Below, piece after piece: positions 48,976 to 57,692 of a DNA stretch of 64,000 bases; within the stretch, counting starts at the first letter, position 1; every line of letters begins with the position of its first letter. The stretch is from positions 1 through 64,000 of the forward strand of contig JAEUNM010000118.1 in assembly GCA_016791105.1 (NCBI GenBank), read 5' to 3'. Position numbers and translations under genes: made by a program. Under the pieces are notes generated by a model. That model did not search any database. It had not been told where the DNA came from and saw nothing but the letters and a program-made list of their open reading frames with translations. The DNA comes from Rhodocyclaceae bacterium (GTDB lineage: Bacteria > Pseudomonadota > Gammaproteobacteria > Burkholderiales > Rhodocyclaceae).

Positions 48976-51276
48976 TCAACGCGCCTGCGCGCGCGTCTGC
49001 GCATCCACTACCGCCAGTGCCGTGATGTTCACCAGCCGCCGCACGGTGGCCGTTGGAGTCAGTATATGCACGGAACGGGCCGCGCCCAGCAAAATGGGCC
49101 CCACCATGGCGGTAGTGGAATTGGATGTCTTGAGCAGATTGAAGGCAATGTTGGCAGCATCCAGATTGGGCATGATGACCAGATTGGCCTCCCCCTGCAG
49201 CGAACTGGCCGGATTGATGCGCTCGCGTATGGCCGGCGACAGGGCCGAATCGCCATGCATTTCGCCATCCACTTCCAGTTCGGGCGCCAGCTTGCGCAAC
49301 AGATCGCAGGCGTCGTGCATTTTGCGTGCCGATGCACTGCGCTTGCTGCCGAAATTCGAGTGCGACAGCAATGCCACTTTGGGCGCGATGCCGAAGCGCC
49401 CCAGTTCGCGCGCCGCCATCACGGCGATGCGCGCCACCTGTTCGGCGCTGGGATTTTCATTCACATAGGTGTCGGCTATCGCGAGCTGGCGCGAGGGCAA
49501 CAACAGTATGCTCATGGCGGCGAACAGCTCTGCGCCCTGCTCCAGGCCGATCACGTTGGCGACATGGGCCAGGTGCTGCTCATACTCGCCGTAAGTTCCG
49601 CAGACCAGCGCGTCGGCGTCGCCGCGCGCCAGCAGCATCACGCCTATCAAGGTGGTGTCGCGGCGCAATTCCACCTTGGCGATGTCGGGCGTCACACCTT
49701 CGCGCGAGCGCAGCGTCTGGTATTCGTTGCACAGATCGGCATAACGCGCATCGCTTTCGGGATTTACCACGTCGAAATCGCGCTCGGCTTCCAGGTGCAG
49801 GCCGAATTTCTTGATGCGCATTTCGATCACCCAGGGCCGGCCGATCAATATGGGCCGCGCCAGGCGCTCGTCCACGATCACACGCACTGCGCGCAGCACG
49901 CGTTCGTCCTCGCCTTCGGCGTAAATGACCCGTTTGGCGTTTTGCGGTACCTGGCGGGCCGCTTCGAATACCGGCTTCATGATGGAACCGGACTGGTAAA
50001 CCAGCGTTTCCAGCGACTGCCGGTAGGCGTCCATGTCGGTGATGGGCCGCGTCGCCACGCCCGAAGCGGCGGCCGCCTGCGCTACGGCCGGCGCCACCTT
50101 TACGATGAGGCGCGGATCGAAAGGTTTGGGAATGATGTATTCCGGCCCGAATTCGAGTTCCTGTCCGCTATAGGCCAGCGCCACCACGTCCGACTGTTCC
50201 GCCTGCGCCAGTTCCGCCAGCGCACGCACGCAGGCGAGCTTCATTTCCGTGGTGATGCGGGTGGCGCCGCTATCCAGCGCGCCGCGGAAAATGAACGGGA
50301 AGCACAGAACGTTATTGACCTGATTCGGGTAATCCGAGCGCCCGGTAGCGATGATGCAGTCCGGCCGCGCCGCGCGCGCGACTTCCGGCAGAATTTCCGG
50401 CACCGGATTCGCCAGGGCCAGGATGACGGGGCGTTCCGCCATGGTTTTCACCATGTCGCCGGTCAGCACGCCAGCCGTCGAGCAACCCAGAAATACGTCC
50501 GCGCCGGCCATCACGTCCGCCAGCGTGCGCGCACTGGTGTGCTGGGCGTAGCGCGCCTTGTTGGATTCCATATTGGCTTCGCGATCGCGGTAAATCACGC
50601 TGCGTGAATCGCACACATACACCTTGCTGCGATCCAGCCCCAGGCTCACCATCATGTCCAGGCAGGCGATCGCCGCAGCACCGGCACCCGAACAGACCAG
50701 TTTTACTTCGCTTATGTTCTTGCCGACCACCTTGAGCCCGTTCAGCAAGGCTGCGCTCGAAATGATGGCCGTACCGTGCTGATCGTCGTGAAACACCGGA
50801 ATGTTCATGCGCTCGCGCAATTTGCTTTCGATGTAAAAGCATTCCGGCGCCTTGATGTCCTCCAGATTGATGCCGCCCAGCGTAGGTTCCAGCGCGGCAA
50901 TGATGTCTATGAGCTTGTCCGGGTCGCGTTCGGCCAGTTCGATGTCGAACACGTCTATGCCGGCGAATTTCTTGAACAGGCAGCCCTTGCCTTCCATGAC
51001 CGGTTTGGCGGCCAGCGGGCCGATATTGCCCAGGCCCAGCACCGCCGTTCCGTTGGTGACTACGCCCACCAGATTGGCGCGCGAGGTCAGTTCCGCCACC
51101 TGGCCGGCATCCGCCACGATGGCATGGCAGGCAGCCGCCACACCGGGCGAATAGGCGAGCGCCAGATCGCGCTGATTGGTGAGCCCCTTGGTCGGCGTCA
51201 CGGCAATTTTGCCGGGGCGCGGGCTGCGGTGATATTCAAGCGCGGCCGCGTTCAAATCCTTGTCGGATACCTGCAT
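48976..51276 (-). CDS. maeB: NADP-dependent malic enzyme with phosphotransacetylase-like C-terminal domain (MaeB)
   Basis: 766 residues. The N-terminal malic enzyme half (about 1-430) oxidatively decarboxylates malate to pyruvate, making NADPH: SPGVAAACHAI, LGLGNIGPLAAKPVMEGK in outline, FHDDQHGTA with the catalytic Lys region upstream, and the Rossmann loop GAGAAAIACLDM. The C-terminal half (about 440-766) resembles phosphotransacetylase (AEGEDERVLRAV ... ADALVCGTYG), which in this enzyme class is thought to be regulatory, sensing acetyl-CoA. The length is normal for MaeB. GGAG precedes the ATG at 51276. Divergent from the ParA-like gene. Confidence 0.95.
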   Translation of the reverse strand: MQVSDKDLNAAALEYHRSPRPGKIAVTPTKGLTNQRDLALAYSPGVAAACHAIVADAGQVAELTSRANLVGVVTNGTAVLGLGNIGPLAAKPVMEGKGCLFKKFAGIDVFDIELAERDPDKLIDIIAALEPTLGGINLEDIKAPECFYIESKLRERMNIPVFHDDQHGTAIISSAALLNGLKVVGKNISEVKLVCSGAGAAAIACLDMMVSLGLDRSKVYVCDSRSVIYRDREANMESNKARYAQHTSARTLADVMAGADVFLGCSTAGVLTGDMVKTMAERPVILALANPVPEILPEVARAARPDCIIATGRSDYPNQVNNVLCFPFIFRGALDSGATRITTEMKLACVRALAELAQAEQSDVVALAYSGQELEFGPEYIIPKPFDPRLIVKVAPAVAQAAAASGVATRPITDMDAYRQSLETLVYQSGSIMKPVFEAARQVPQNAKRVIYAEGEDERVLRAVRVIVDERLARPILIGRPWVIEMRIKKFGLHLEAERDFDVVNPESDARYADLCNEYQTLRSREGVTPDIAKVELRRDTTLIGVMLLARGDADALVCGTYGEYEQHLAHVANVIGLEQGAELFAAMSILLLPSRQLAIADTYVNENPSAEQVARIAVMAARELGRFGIAPKVALLSHSNFGSKRSASARKMHDACDLLRKLAPELEVDGEMHGDSALSPAIRERINPASSLQGEANLVIMPNLDAANIAFNLLKTSNSTTAMVGPILLGAARSVHILTPTATVRRLVNITALAVVDAQTRAQAR

Positions 51277-51446
51277 CTAGCACTCCATCATCATTGTTGT
51301 CGTGGACATCCCCGCCTAGCGTGGATGCGCGGCTGCGGGCGCCCCTGTGCGCGCTGTGAGAGCCGCCGGAAGTGCTTATTGTATCGCTGTAGCCATCTTG
51401 CCCCGTCTTTGGCACAATGCGGCGCGAGCTACGCAAAGGGGGAGTC

Positions 51447-52250
51447 ATGAAGCGGGTCGTTTTCAATCAAAAGGGTGGCGTCGGCAAGTCGACCATCGCA
51501 TGCAATCTTGCCGCCATCGCAGCCAGCCGCGGCCTGCGCACCTTGCTGCTGGATCTCGATCCGCAGGGCAATTCCACGCACTACCTGATGGGCGGCAGCA
51601 TGGTGCCGGATCAGCCCACGCTGGCCGATTATTTCGACCAGGTACTGAATTTCCGCCTGCGCCCCAAACAGACCGCGGATTTCCTGCTGCAAACCCCGTT
51701 CGACCGGCTGCAAATACTTGCCTCGTCGCCCCAGCTCGATGAGCTGGCCGGCAAGCTGGAATCGCGCTACAAAATTTACAAACTGCGCGAAGCCCTGGGC
51801 GAACTGGACGAATTCGACCTGGTGTTTTTCGACACCCCGCCGGCGCTCAATTTTTTCTCGCGCTCGGCGCTCATCGCAGCCGACAGTTGCCTCATCCCCT
51901 TCGATTGCGACGATTTTTCGCGCAAGGCGCTGTACGCCCTGCTCGACAATGTCGAAGAAATTCGCGGCGACCATAACCCGCACCTGAGGGTGGAAGGCAT
52001 CGTCATCAATCAGTATCTGGCGCGCTCCAGCCTGCCGCAGCGCGTGGTGCAGGAACTGACGGACGAAGGCCTGCCGGTGCTGCCGACCTACCTGTCCTCG
52101 TCGGTGAAAGTAAAGGAATCGCACGAAGCGGCCCGGCCGCTCATCCATTTCGCACCGGCGCACAAGCTCACGCAGGAATTCGTGGCGCTATTCGACGCGC
52201 TGGCGGTCGATCGCGTCGAATCGGTCGAACACATCAAAAAGCGCGCCTGA
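51447..52250 (+). CDS. ParA/MinD-family ATPase, orphan
   Basis: 267 residues. The deviant Walker A motif KGGVGKST occupies residues 9-16 with signature Lys9, Walker A' is LLLDLDPQGN, and Walker B is LVFFDTPP. This is the partition/positioning ATPase fold that dimerises with ATP on DNA or membrane. No parB gene or parS cluster is close, so it is probably not the chromosomal ParA but one of the orphan positioning ATPases (chemoreceptor arrays, polysaccharide or pilus systems). The ATG follows AAGGGGGAG. It is followed by a hairpin (52291-52313) and then the riboswitch-led protease gene. Confidence 0.9.
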   Translation: MKRVVFNQKGGVGKSTIACNLAAIAASRGLRTLLLDLDPQGNSTHYLMGGSMVPDQPTLADYFDQVLNFRLRPKQTADFLLQTPFDRLQILASSPQLDELAGKLESRYKIYKLREALGELDEFDLVFFDTPPALNFFSRSALIAADSCLIPFDCDDFSRKALYALLDNVEEIRGDHNPHLRVEGIVINQYLARSSLPQRVVQELTDEGLPVLPTYLSSSVKVKESHEAARPLIHFAPAHKLTQEFVALFDALAVDRVESVEHIKKRA

Positions 52251-52290
52251 AGCCGCGCGCCCACCCGAACCTTGCGTGCGCCACCCGGCC

Positions 52291-52313
52291 GGGCGGTGAC
52301 TTTTCACCGGCCC
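52291..52313. other. Hairpin downstream of the ParA-like gene
   Basis: GGGCGGTGA pairs with TCACCG-(G)-CCC, a 9-base-pair stem with one bulged G around loop CTTT. There is no T-run after it, so it is at most a weak or Rho-assisted terminator, 40 bases after the ParA stop. Confidence 0.5.
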
Positions 52314-52333
52314 TGCCCATCCCCGCGGCGAAG

Positions 52334-52349
52334 TGTGAAAAATTCCACA
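52334..52349. promoter_or_regulatory. CRP/FNR-family-like operator upstream of riboswitch
   Basis: TGTGA-N6-CCACA differs from the CRP consensus TGTGA-N6-TCACA at a single base. It lies 90 bases before the riboswitch and 49 bases before a possible -10 box TAATAC (52383-52388). This may add cAMP or c-di-GMP/CRP-family control to the protease gene. Single sites of this kind can occur by chance. Confidence 0.4.
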
Positions 52350-52400
52350 CAATTAGACCTCAAGTCGGCTGAAGGCTGGCCGTAATACTCCCTGCGAATA

Positions 52401-52419
52401 GCCGGAAATAGGTTCCGGC
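52401..52419 (+). other. Perfect 7-bp hairpin directly 5' of the riboswitch
   Basis: GCCGGAA (52401-52407) and TTCCGGC (52413-52419) with loop ATAGG. If transcription starts near 52395, this forms the first structure of the leader, perhaps protecting the 5' end. Confidence 0.5.
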
Positions 52420-52423
52420 AAAC

Positions 52424-52522
52424 GCTCGTACGTCAATGGCAAACCCGTCTAAAGGCGGGGACGCAAAGCTTCCGGACTAAACCGGCCTTGGGGCCGGCAG
52501 GTCAGCGGGGCCGCCGGCGAGC
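52424..52522 (+). ncRNA. Cyclic-di-GMP class I (GEMM) riboswitch
   Basis: The invariant parts are present in order and spacing: GGCAAACC (52438-52445), a hairpin with CCCGTC/GGCGGG, GGGGACGCAAAGC (52457-52469), CTAAACC (52477-52483), a P3 hairpin CCGGCC-TTGG-GGCCGG (52482-52497), and GCGGGG (52505-52510). P1 closes with GCTCG (52424-52428) and CGAGC (52518-52522). This matches the Vibrio Vc2 aptamer almost element by element. The P2 tetraloop is TAAA rather than the usual GNRA. It lies in the leader of the subtilase autotransporter gene, 90 bases before its start. The expression platform is unclear: no terminator is seen, but CCCGT (52557-52561) could pair with ACGGG (52597-52601) overlapping the ribosome site. 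Confidence 0.93.
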
Positions 52523-52612
52523 TGATGGCGACCCTGTCGAACACCGATATGCGGTCCCCGTAGCAAGCATGCGTTGCGTCATCCCTGGCGTCGGACACGG
52601 GAGATAACGCGC

Positions 52613-54796
52613 ATGAAACAACGCTTCGAATTCCACGCCCTCGCGACCGCCATCGCTGCGCTATTTGCCGGCCATGTCCACGCCGATGTAAGGCTGCAAG
52701 CCGCATCCCCGATCAATTCGACCGAGCGTATCAATTCCAGTGCCGCGGAGCAGGTGCAGGCGCCTGCCGCGCATGACCTGAATATCATGGGTAAAGGCGC
52801 CGTGGTGGCCGTGATAGACAGCGGCATCATGGCCAAGCACAAGGAATTGTCCGGGCACGTAATGGCCGGCTACAACGCCACCACGAACAAATCCATTTCT
52901 TCCGGAGCTGCAACCGACGGTCTGGGCCACGGCACCCACGTGGCGGGCATCATCGCCGCAGCCATGAACAATGCCGGCATGTATGGCGTGGCGCCGCAGG
53001 CAAGCCTCATTCCGGTGCAGGTGTTCGCTGCGCCGACCTGGTCCGGCACTTCGACGGCGCTCACTTCCGGCATCAATTTTGCCGCCAAATCCACTGCCAG
53101 CATTTTCAACATGAGCCTGGGCGGAAGTGCGCCGCTGGGCATCAACGTGGAAAGCGCCTTGCAAAACGCGGTGGCCAAGAACAAGCTCATCATTGCCGCT
53201 GCCGGCAACAGCGGTCTGTCCGACCCCTCATGGCCGGCCCGCTATGCCAAGGAAAGCTGGGCGGCGGGGTCCATCATCGCGGTCGGCGCGGTCGATTCCA
53301 ATAACCAGATGGCCTCGTTTTCCAACCGCGCCGGCGACACGGCCAATTGGTACGTCGTGGCGCCTGGCGTCAATGTGCTGTCCACCTACAACAACGGCGG
53401 CTACGTCTATATGAGCGGCACGTCCATGGCCACGCCGGTGGTGAGCGGTGCCGCGGCGCTCATCAAGTCGCGCTGGACCAAGCTGACTGCGCCGCAAATT
53501 GCCGACATCATTTTCGTGACCGCAACCGATCTGGGCGCCCCCGGCGTGGACGCGATCTACGGCCACGGTCTGCTGAACGTCGCGGCGGCCATGCAACCGG
53601 TCGGAACTTTGCAGGTCAAGACCACCTCCGGCTGGGTTGCCGCCGCCACGGCGAGCATGCAGATTTCGCCGGCTCTGAGCGGCGCCGCGAAAATAACCAA
53701 GGTCACGCAGACTGCGTTCGACAACTATCAGCGCGATTACAAAATTGGCACTGGCGCCACCGCCCTCAGCACTACGACCACGGCCGCCAGTTCCAGCGTG
53801 TCTACCGCGGCAGTGACCACCAGCGTGCGCAGCTTCAGCGACCAGGCCGGCAACCGCTATACCATGGCCTGGGTGGACGTACCGGCTACCGGGCTGGCAT
53901 TGTCCGATACGGTCGCTGGCGCAACGCGCCAGATGCGTGCCAGCGAAGTGGTCGTGAAAAATGGCGACGGCGAACTGGCGTTTGCCACCCTGGGTCTGGC
54001 GGGCAATTATTTTGGCCTTGCCGGCTCCGGCATGGATTTGCCGCCCATCGCCGATGCGACCGCCAACCCCTACCTGGCGCTGGCCGCAGCCGGTACGCAA
54101 ATTGCCGGTTCGGCGCAGCTATCCGCCCACACCACGCTGAAAATCGGCGTGCTGACCAGTTCCGCCAATAGCGCGTGGATGAATGCCGAAGCGGCGCGCG
54201 GCGGGCACGCGCTGGTGGCCGAAGTCGATCACCGCGACGGCGATTTCTGGGCCGGCCTGCAATACGCGCAGGTGGAAGAAAACGGCTTGCTGGGTACGCG
54301 CGCCACCGAAAGTTATGGCCTGTCCAGGCATTTGACCCGCGTGCTCACGCTGTCCGGCGCCTGGCAAGCCGCGCCCGACCTCACCCTGAGCGCGCGCGCG
54401 AGCTTCGGCTATAGCGCCGGCAGCGCGGGAGAAGGCATCATCACCGGTGTGAGCGGCGTACGCTCGCAGTCTTTCGCGCTGGCCGCGCACTTCGCCAATC
54501 TGGTGCAAAAGGGCGACGTTGCGAGCATTACCCTGTCCAGTCCGTTGGCGGCCACCTCCGGCACCATGCACATGGCCTGGGCGAGCGATTTCGACACCGC
54601 CGGCAAACCGATCTACACGACGCAAAGCGTATCGCTCGCCAGCGCCGCGCGCGAACTGAAACTGGGCCTGGATTACCAGCGCCCGCTGGGCCGCAACGCG
54701 CAATTGTCGCTGGGCGCCGCAATGCGCCACAACGCCGATAACCTGCCCGGCAACAAGGACGCCGTGCTGACCGCCAGCTACCGCCTCGCCTTTTGA
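52613..54796 (+). CDS. S8 (subtilisin-type) serine peptidase autotransporter
   Basis: 727 residues. A Sec signal peptide (about 1-24, ending HVHA) is followed by a subtilase domain (about 50-335) with an intact triad: D69 in VIDSG, H106 in GHGTHVAG, S271 in GTSMATP, plus oxyanion N199 in AAGNSG. After a Thr/Ala/Ser-rich linker (about 345-430), the C-terminal 260-270 residues alternate as amphipathic strands and end in Phe, as in autotransporter beta-barrels. The protease is therefore displayed on or released from the outer membrane. The ATG at 52613 has GGGAG 9 bases upstream. Expression is probably set by the c-di-GMP riboswitch directly upstream, tying surface proteolysis to the motile/sessile switch. 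Confidence 0.93.
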   Translation: MKQRFEFHALATAIAALFAGHVHADVRLQAASPINSTERINSSAAEQVQAPAAHDLNIMGKGAVVAVIDSGIMAKHKELSGHVMAGYNATTNKSISSGAATDGLGHGTHVAGIIAAAMNNAGMYGVAPQASLIPVQVFAAPTWSGTSTALTSGINFAAKSTASIFNMSLGGSAPLGINVESALQNAVAKNKLIIAAAGNSGLSDPSWPARYAKESWAAGSIIAVGAVDSNNQMASFSNRAGDTANWYVVAPGVNVLSTYNNGGYVYMSGTSMATPVVSGAAALIKSRWTKLTAPQIADIIFVTATDLGAPGVDAIYGHGLLNVAAAMQPVGTLQVKTTSGWVAAATASMQISPALSGAAKITKVTQTAFDNYQRDYKIGTGATALSTTTTAASSSVSTAAVTTSVRSFSDQAGNRYTMAWVDVPATGLALSDTVAGATRQMRASEVVVKNGDGELAFATLGLAGNYFGLAGSGMDLPPIADATANPYLALAAAGTQIAGSAQLSAHTTLKIGVLTSSANSAWMNAEAARGGHALVAEVDHRDGDFWAGLQYAQVEENGLLGTRATESYGLSRHLTRVLTLSGAWQAAPDLTLSARASFGYSAGSAGEGIITGVSGVRSQSFALAAHFANLVQKGDVASITLSSPLAATSGTMHMAWASDFDTAGKPIYTTQSVSLASAARELKLGLDYQRPLGRNAQLSLGAAMRHNADNLPGNKDAVLTASYRLAF

Positions 54797-54853
54797 GCAG
54801 GCTCGCGCCACCCTTGCTATGCTCGGCAGCGGGCATGGCAAGGAAGGCAGCGC

Positions 54854-55840
54854 ATGGATCGCACCGAACGCTTTTATAAAATCGACCAGTTGCTGCACGA
54901 GCGCGGCAACGCAAGTTTCGACTTTCTGCTCGAAAAGCTGGAAATATCGCGCGCCACGCTCAAGCGTGATCTGGCCTACATGCGCGAACGCCTGCACGCA
55001 CCCATCGTGTATGCGCGCGAGCGCGGCGGGTATGAATTCGAGCGCAGGGGCAATACCACGGGAGCCCAGTACGAACTACCCGGCTTATGGTTTTCCGCGG
55101 AAGAAATCCACGCCCTGCTCACCATGCAGCAACTGCTGGACGGGCTGGACGGCGGCGGCTTGCTGGGCCCGCACATCCAGCCCCTGCGCGCACGGCTCGC
55201 GGCCCTGATGGATAGCCGGGACCACGGCGCCGAAGAAATTTCGCGCCGCGTAAAAATTACCGCCATAGGCGCGCGCCCTTTCCACCTGCAACACTTCCAG
55301 ACCGTAGGTTCTGCGCTCATTGCCAGAAAGCGCCTGGAAATCGCCTATTACGCGCGCAGCCGCGGCGAGCACAGCACACGCCTGGTGTCGCCGCAGCGCC
55401 TGGTGCACTACCGCAACAACTGGTATCTGGACGCCTGGTGCCACCTGCGCCGGGGACTGCGCAGTTTTGCGCTGGATGCGATCGAATCCGCACAAATTAC
55501 CGATCAGGCGGCGCGCGACGTGTCCCAGGCCGCGCTGAATCGCGTGCTGGGTGCCGGCTATGGGATTTTTTCCGGGCGCGCGCAGCACTGGGCCACGCTA
55601 CGCTTCAGCGCACAGCGCGCACGCTGGGTGGCAACGGAACGCTGGCACGCCCGTCAGAAGGGCCGCAGCCTGCCCGACGGTTCCTACGAACTGCGCCTGC
55701 CCTACAGCCAGGACCACGAACTGGTCATGGATATCCTGAAGTACGGCGCCGATTGCGAGGTACTTGCGCCGCCGCAATTGCGCGCCCGCATCGCCGCGGA
55801 ACTCGCACGCGCGGCAGAGCGTTACGCCGGTGCAAGCTAG
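54854..55840 (+). CDS. WYL-domain transcriptional regulator (YafY type)
   Basis: 328 residues. An N-terminal winged helix-turn-helix (about 1-65; FLLEKLEISRATLKRDLAYMR in outline) of the DeoR/HTH_11 class is followed by a WYL domain (about 145-215), recognisable by LVHYRNNWYLDAWC, and a C-terminal WCX-like extension. WYL domains bind nucleic-acid or nucleotide ligands and often control DNA damage or defence genes. The target here is unknown; the gene is not obviously in an operon. It starts 57 bases after the protease gene. Confidence 0.92.
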   Translation: MDRTERFYKIDQLLHERGNASFDFLLEKLEISRATLKRDLAYMRERLHAPIVYARERGGYEFERRGNTTGAQYELPGLWFSAEEIHALLTMQQLLDGLDGGGLLGPHIQPLRARLAALMDSRDHGAEEISRRVKITAIGARPFHLQHFQTVGSALIARKRLEIAYYARSRGEHSTRLVSPQRLVHYRNNWYLDAWCHLRRGLRSFALDAIESAQITDQAARDVSQAALNRVLGAGYGIFSGRAQHWATLRFSAQRARWVATERWHARQKGRSLPDGSYELRLPYSQDHELVMDILKYGADCEVLAPPQLRARIAAELARAAERYAGAS

Positions 55841-55952
55841 CGCGCCGGGCTGCTCACTTGAATTTGCGCCGCCACGCGGGGAACATGGTGCATCGCCCGC
55901 ACCCGGCGGGCCAGACCAGCCGGTCCGCCGCGGGCTCCGACAAGGAAAGCTC

Positions 55953-56594
55953 ATGCACAAGCTCTACAGCTTTTTCCGCAGTTCAGCCGCCTTTCGCGTG
56001 CGCATCGCACTGAATCTGAAAGGCCTGGACTACGAAACCATCCCGGTCCATCTATTGAAGGGGGAGCAGCGCGAAGCCGGCTTTCTTGCGCTAAATCCGG
56101 CCGGCCTGGTGCCGGTGCTGATCGAAAACGGCAGCTTGCTCACGCAGTCCCTGGCCATCATCGAATATCTGGACGAAACCCGGCCAGCGCCGGCGCTGCT
56201 GCCCGGGTCGGCGCTGGATCGTGCGCGCATCCGCGCGCTGGCCCTGGCGATCGCCTGCGAAATTCACCCGCTCAACAATACGCGCGTATTGAAATATCTG
56301 GTGCGTACGCTGGGTGTGGACGAGGCGGCGAAAAATGCCTGGTACCGTCACTGGGTCGAACAGGGGCTGGCGTCCGTCGAACGGCAACTGGATCACCCGA
56401 GTACGGGCCGCTTTTGCCATGGCGATACGCCCACGCTGGCAGATTGCTGCCTGGTGCCGCAAATTTTCAACGCACGGCGTTTCGATTGCAGCCTGGACCA
56501 CGTGCCGACGGTCATGCGCGTATTTGAACACTGCATGGCTCTGGACGCATTCCAGCGCGCCGCACCGGCGGCGCAGCCCGACGCCGAACAGTAA
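55953..56594 (+). CDS. maiA: Maleylacetoacetate isomerase / zeta-class glutathione S-transferase
   Basis: 213 residues. The N-terminal thioredoxin fold carries the zeta-class motif SSAAFRVRIAL (SSxxxR, here with catalytic Ser at residues 10-11), NPAGLVPVL and LLTQSLAIIEYLDE. The C-terminal helical domain has the family-typical IHPLNNTRVL. Zeta GSTs isomerise maleylacetoacetate or related compounds with glutathione. No tyrosine-degradation genes are adjacent, so the physiological substrate is uncertain. AAGGAAAG precedes the ATG at 55953. Confidence 0.9.
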   Translation: MHKLYSFFRSSAAFRVRIALNLKGLDYETIPVHLLKGEQREAGFLALNPAGLVPVLIENGSLLTQSLAIIEYLDETRPAPALLPGSALDRARIRALALAIACEIHPLNNTRVLKYLVRTLGVDEAAKNAWYRHWVEQGLASVERQLDHPSTGRFCHGDTPTLADCCLVPQIFNARRFDCSLDHVPTVMRVFEHCMALDAFQRAAPAAQPDAEQ

Positions 56595-56643
56595 GCGCTG
56601 AAAATCGCAAAGGCTGGGAAAGGTGCTGCGGAAACTGCGGAGC

Positions 56644-56667
56644 GCCGGCCGCCCTGCGGCGGCCGGC
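56644..56667. terminator. Strong GC hairpin between convergent maiA and etfA
   Basis: GCCGGCCGCC (56644-56653) and GGCGGCCGGC (56658-56667) pair perfectly over 10 bases with loop CTGC. It has no T-run on either side, so if it terminates, it does so by stem strength or with Rho. Its position between two gene ends supports a bidirectional role. Confidence 0.6.
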
Positions 56668-56679
56668 AAACTGCGGGGA

Positions 56680-57609
56680 TTACAGCGCGGCGGTCAGTTC
56701 CGGGACGAGCTGGAACAGATCACCAACCAGACCGTAGTCGGCCACCTGGAAAATTGGCGCGTCCGGATCCTTGTTGATCGCAACGATCACTTTGGAATCT
56801 TTCATACCGGCCAGGTGCTGGATGGCGCCGGAAATGCCGATCGCGATATAGAGCTGCGGCGCGACGATCTTGCCGGTCTGGCCGACCTGATAATCGTTCG
56901 GCACGAAGCCCGCATCGACCGCTGCGCGCGATGCGCCCAGCGCGGCACCCAGCTTGTCGGCCAGCGGCTCGAGCAGCTTGTGGTAGTTTTCACCGTTGCC
57001 CAGGCCGCGTCCGCCCGACACGATGGTGCCGGCGGCACCGAGTTCGGGACGCGCGGATTTGGTCAGTTCGCGTCCAACCAGTTTCGACAGGCCCTGGTCC
57101 GCGCCCGCGGCGATGGACTCGACGGCAGCCGAACCGCCCTGCCCGACCGGATCAAAAGCCGTGGTACGCACCGTGATCACTTTCACCGCATCGACGGACT
57201 GCACCGTGGCGAGCGCATTGCCGGCGTAAATCGGGCGCACGAAGGTATCTGCCGACACCACTTCGATAATGTCCGAAATTTGCGCCACGTCCAGCAAAGC
57301 CGCAACGCGCGGAGCCAGGTTCTTGCCGAACGACGTGGAGGGGGCGAGGATGTGGCTGTAGCCGGCTGCCTGCGCCACCACCAGGGTGGACATGTTTTCT
57401 GCCGACATGTCGGCATAGCAGGCCGCATCGGCCACTTTCACCTTGCTCACACCGGCCAGCTGGGCCGCCGCGGCTGCGGCTGCGCCGCAACCGGAGCCGG
57501 CAAGCAGCACATGAATATCGCCGCCCAGGCGCGCCGCCGCCGCAACGGTATTCAAGGTGGCAGCCTTGAGCGCGCTGTTGTCGTGTTCCGCAATGACGAG
57601 AATGCTCAT
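56680..57609 (-). CDS. etfA: Electron transfer flavoprotein alpha subunit
   Basis: 309 residues. Carries FAD and passes electrons from acyl-CoA and other dehydrogenases to ETF-quinone oxidoreductase. The C-terminal FAD-binding signature is plain: GISGAIQHLAGMKDS followed by AINKDPDAPIFQVADYGLVGD in outline. Second gene of the etfBA operon, 83 bases after etfB. The ATG at 57609 follows AAGGAAAA. Confidence 0.96.
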   Translation of the reverse strand: MSILVIAEHDNSALKAATLNTVAAAARLGGDIHVLLAGSGCGAAAAAAAQLAGVSKVKVADAACYADMSAENMSTLVVAQAAGYSHILAPSTSFGKNLAPRVAALLDVAQISDIIEVVSADTFVRPIYAGNALATVQSVDAVKVITVRTTAFDPVGQGGSAAVESIAAGADQGLSKLVGRELTKSARPELGAAGTIVSGGRGLGNGENYHKLLEPLADKLGAALGASRAAVDAGFVPNDYQVGQTGKIVAPQLYIAIGISGAIQHLAGMKDSKVIVAINKDPDAPIFQVADYGLVGDLFQLVPELTAAL

Positions 57610-57692
57610 TCAGTTTTCCTTTCTTGATGCGCGACGCCGAGCTCCCCTTTTGAACCGCGGCGGCTGCGCATGGATTGGGTTCAACGCGACGC

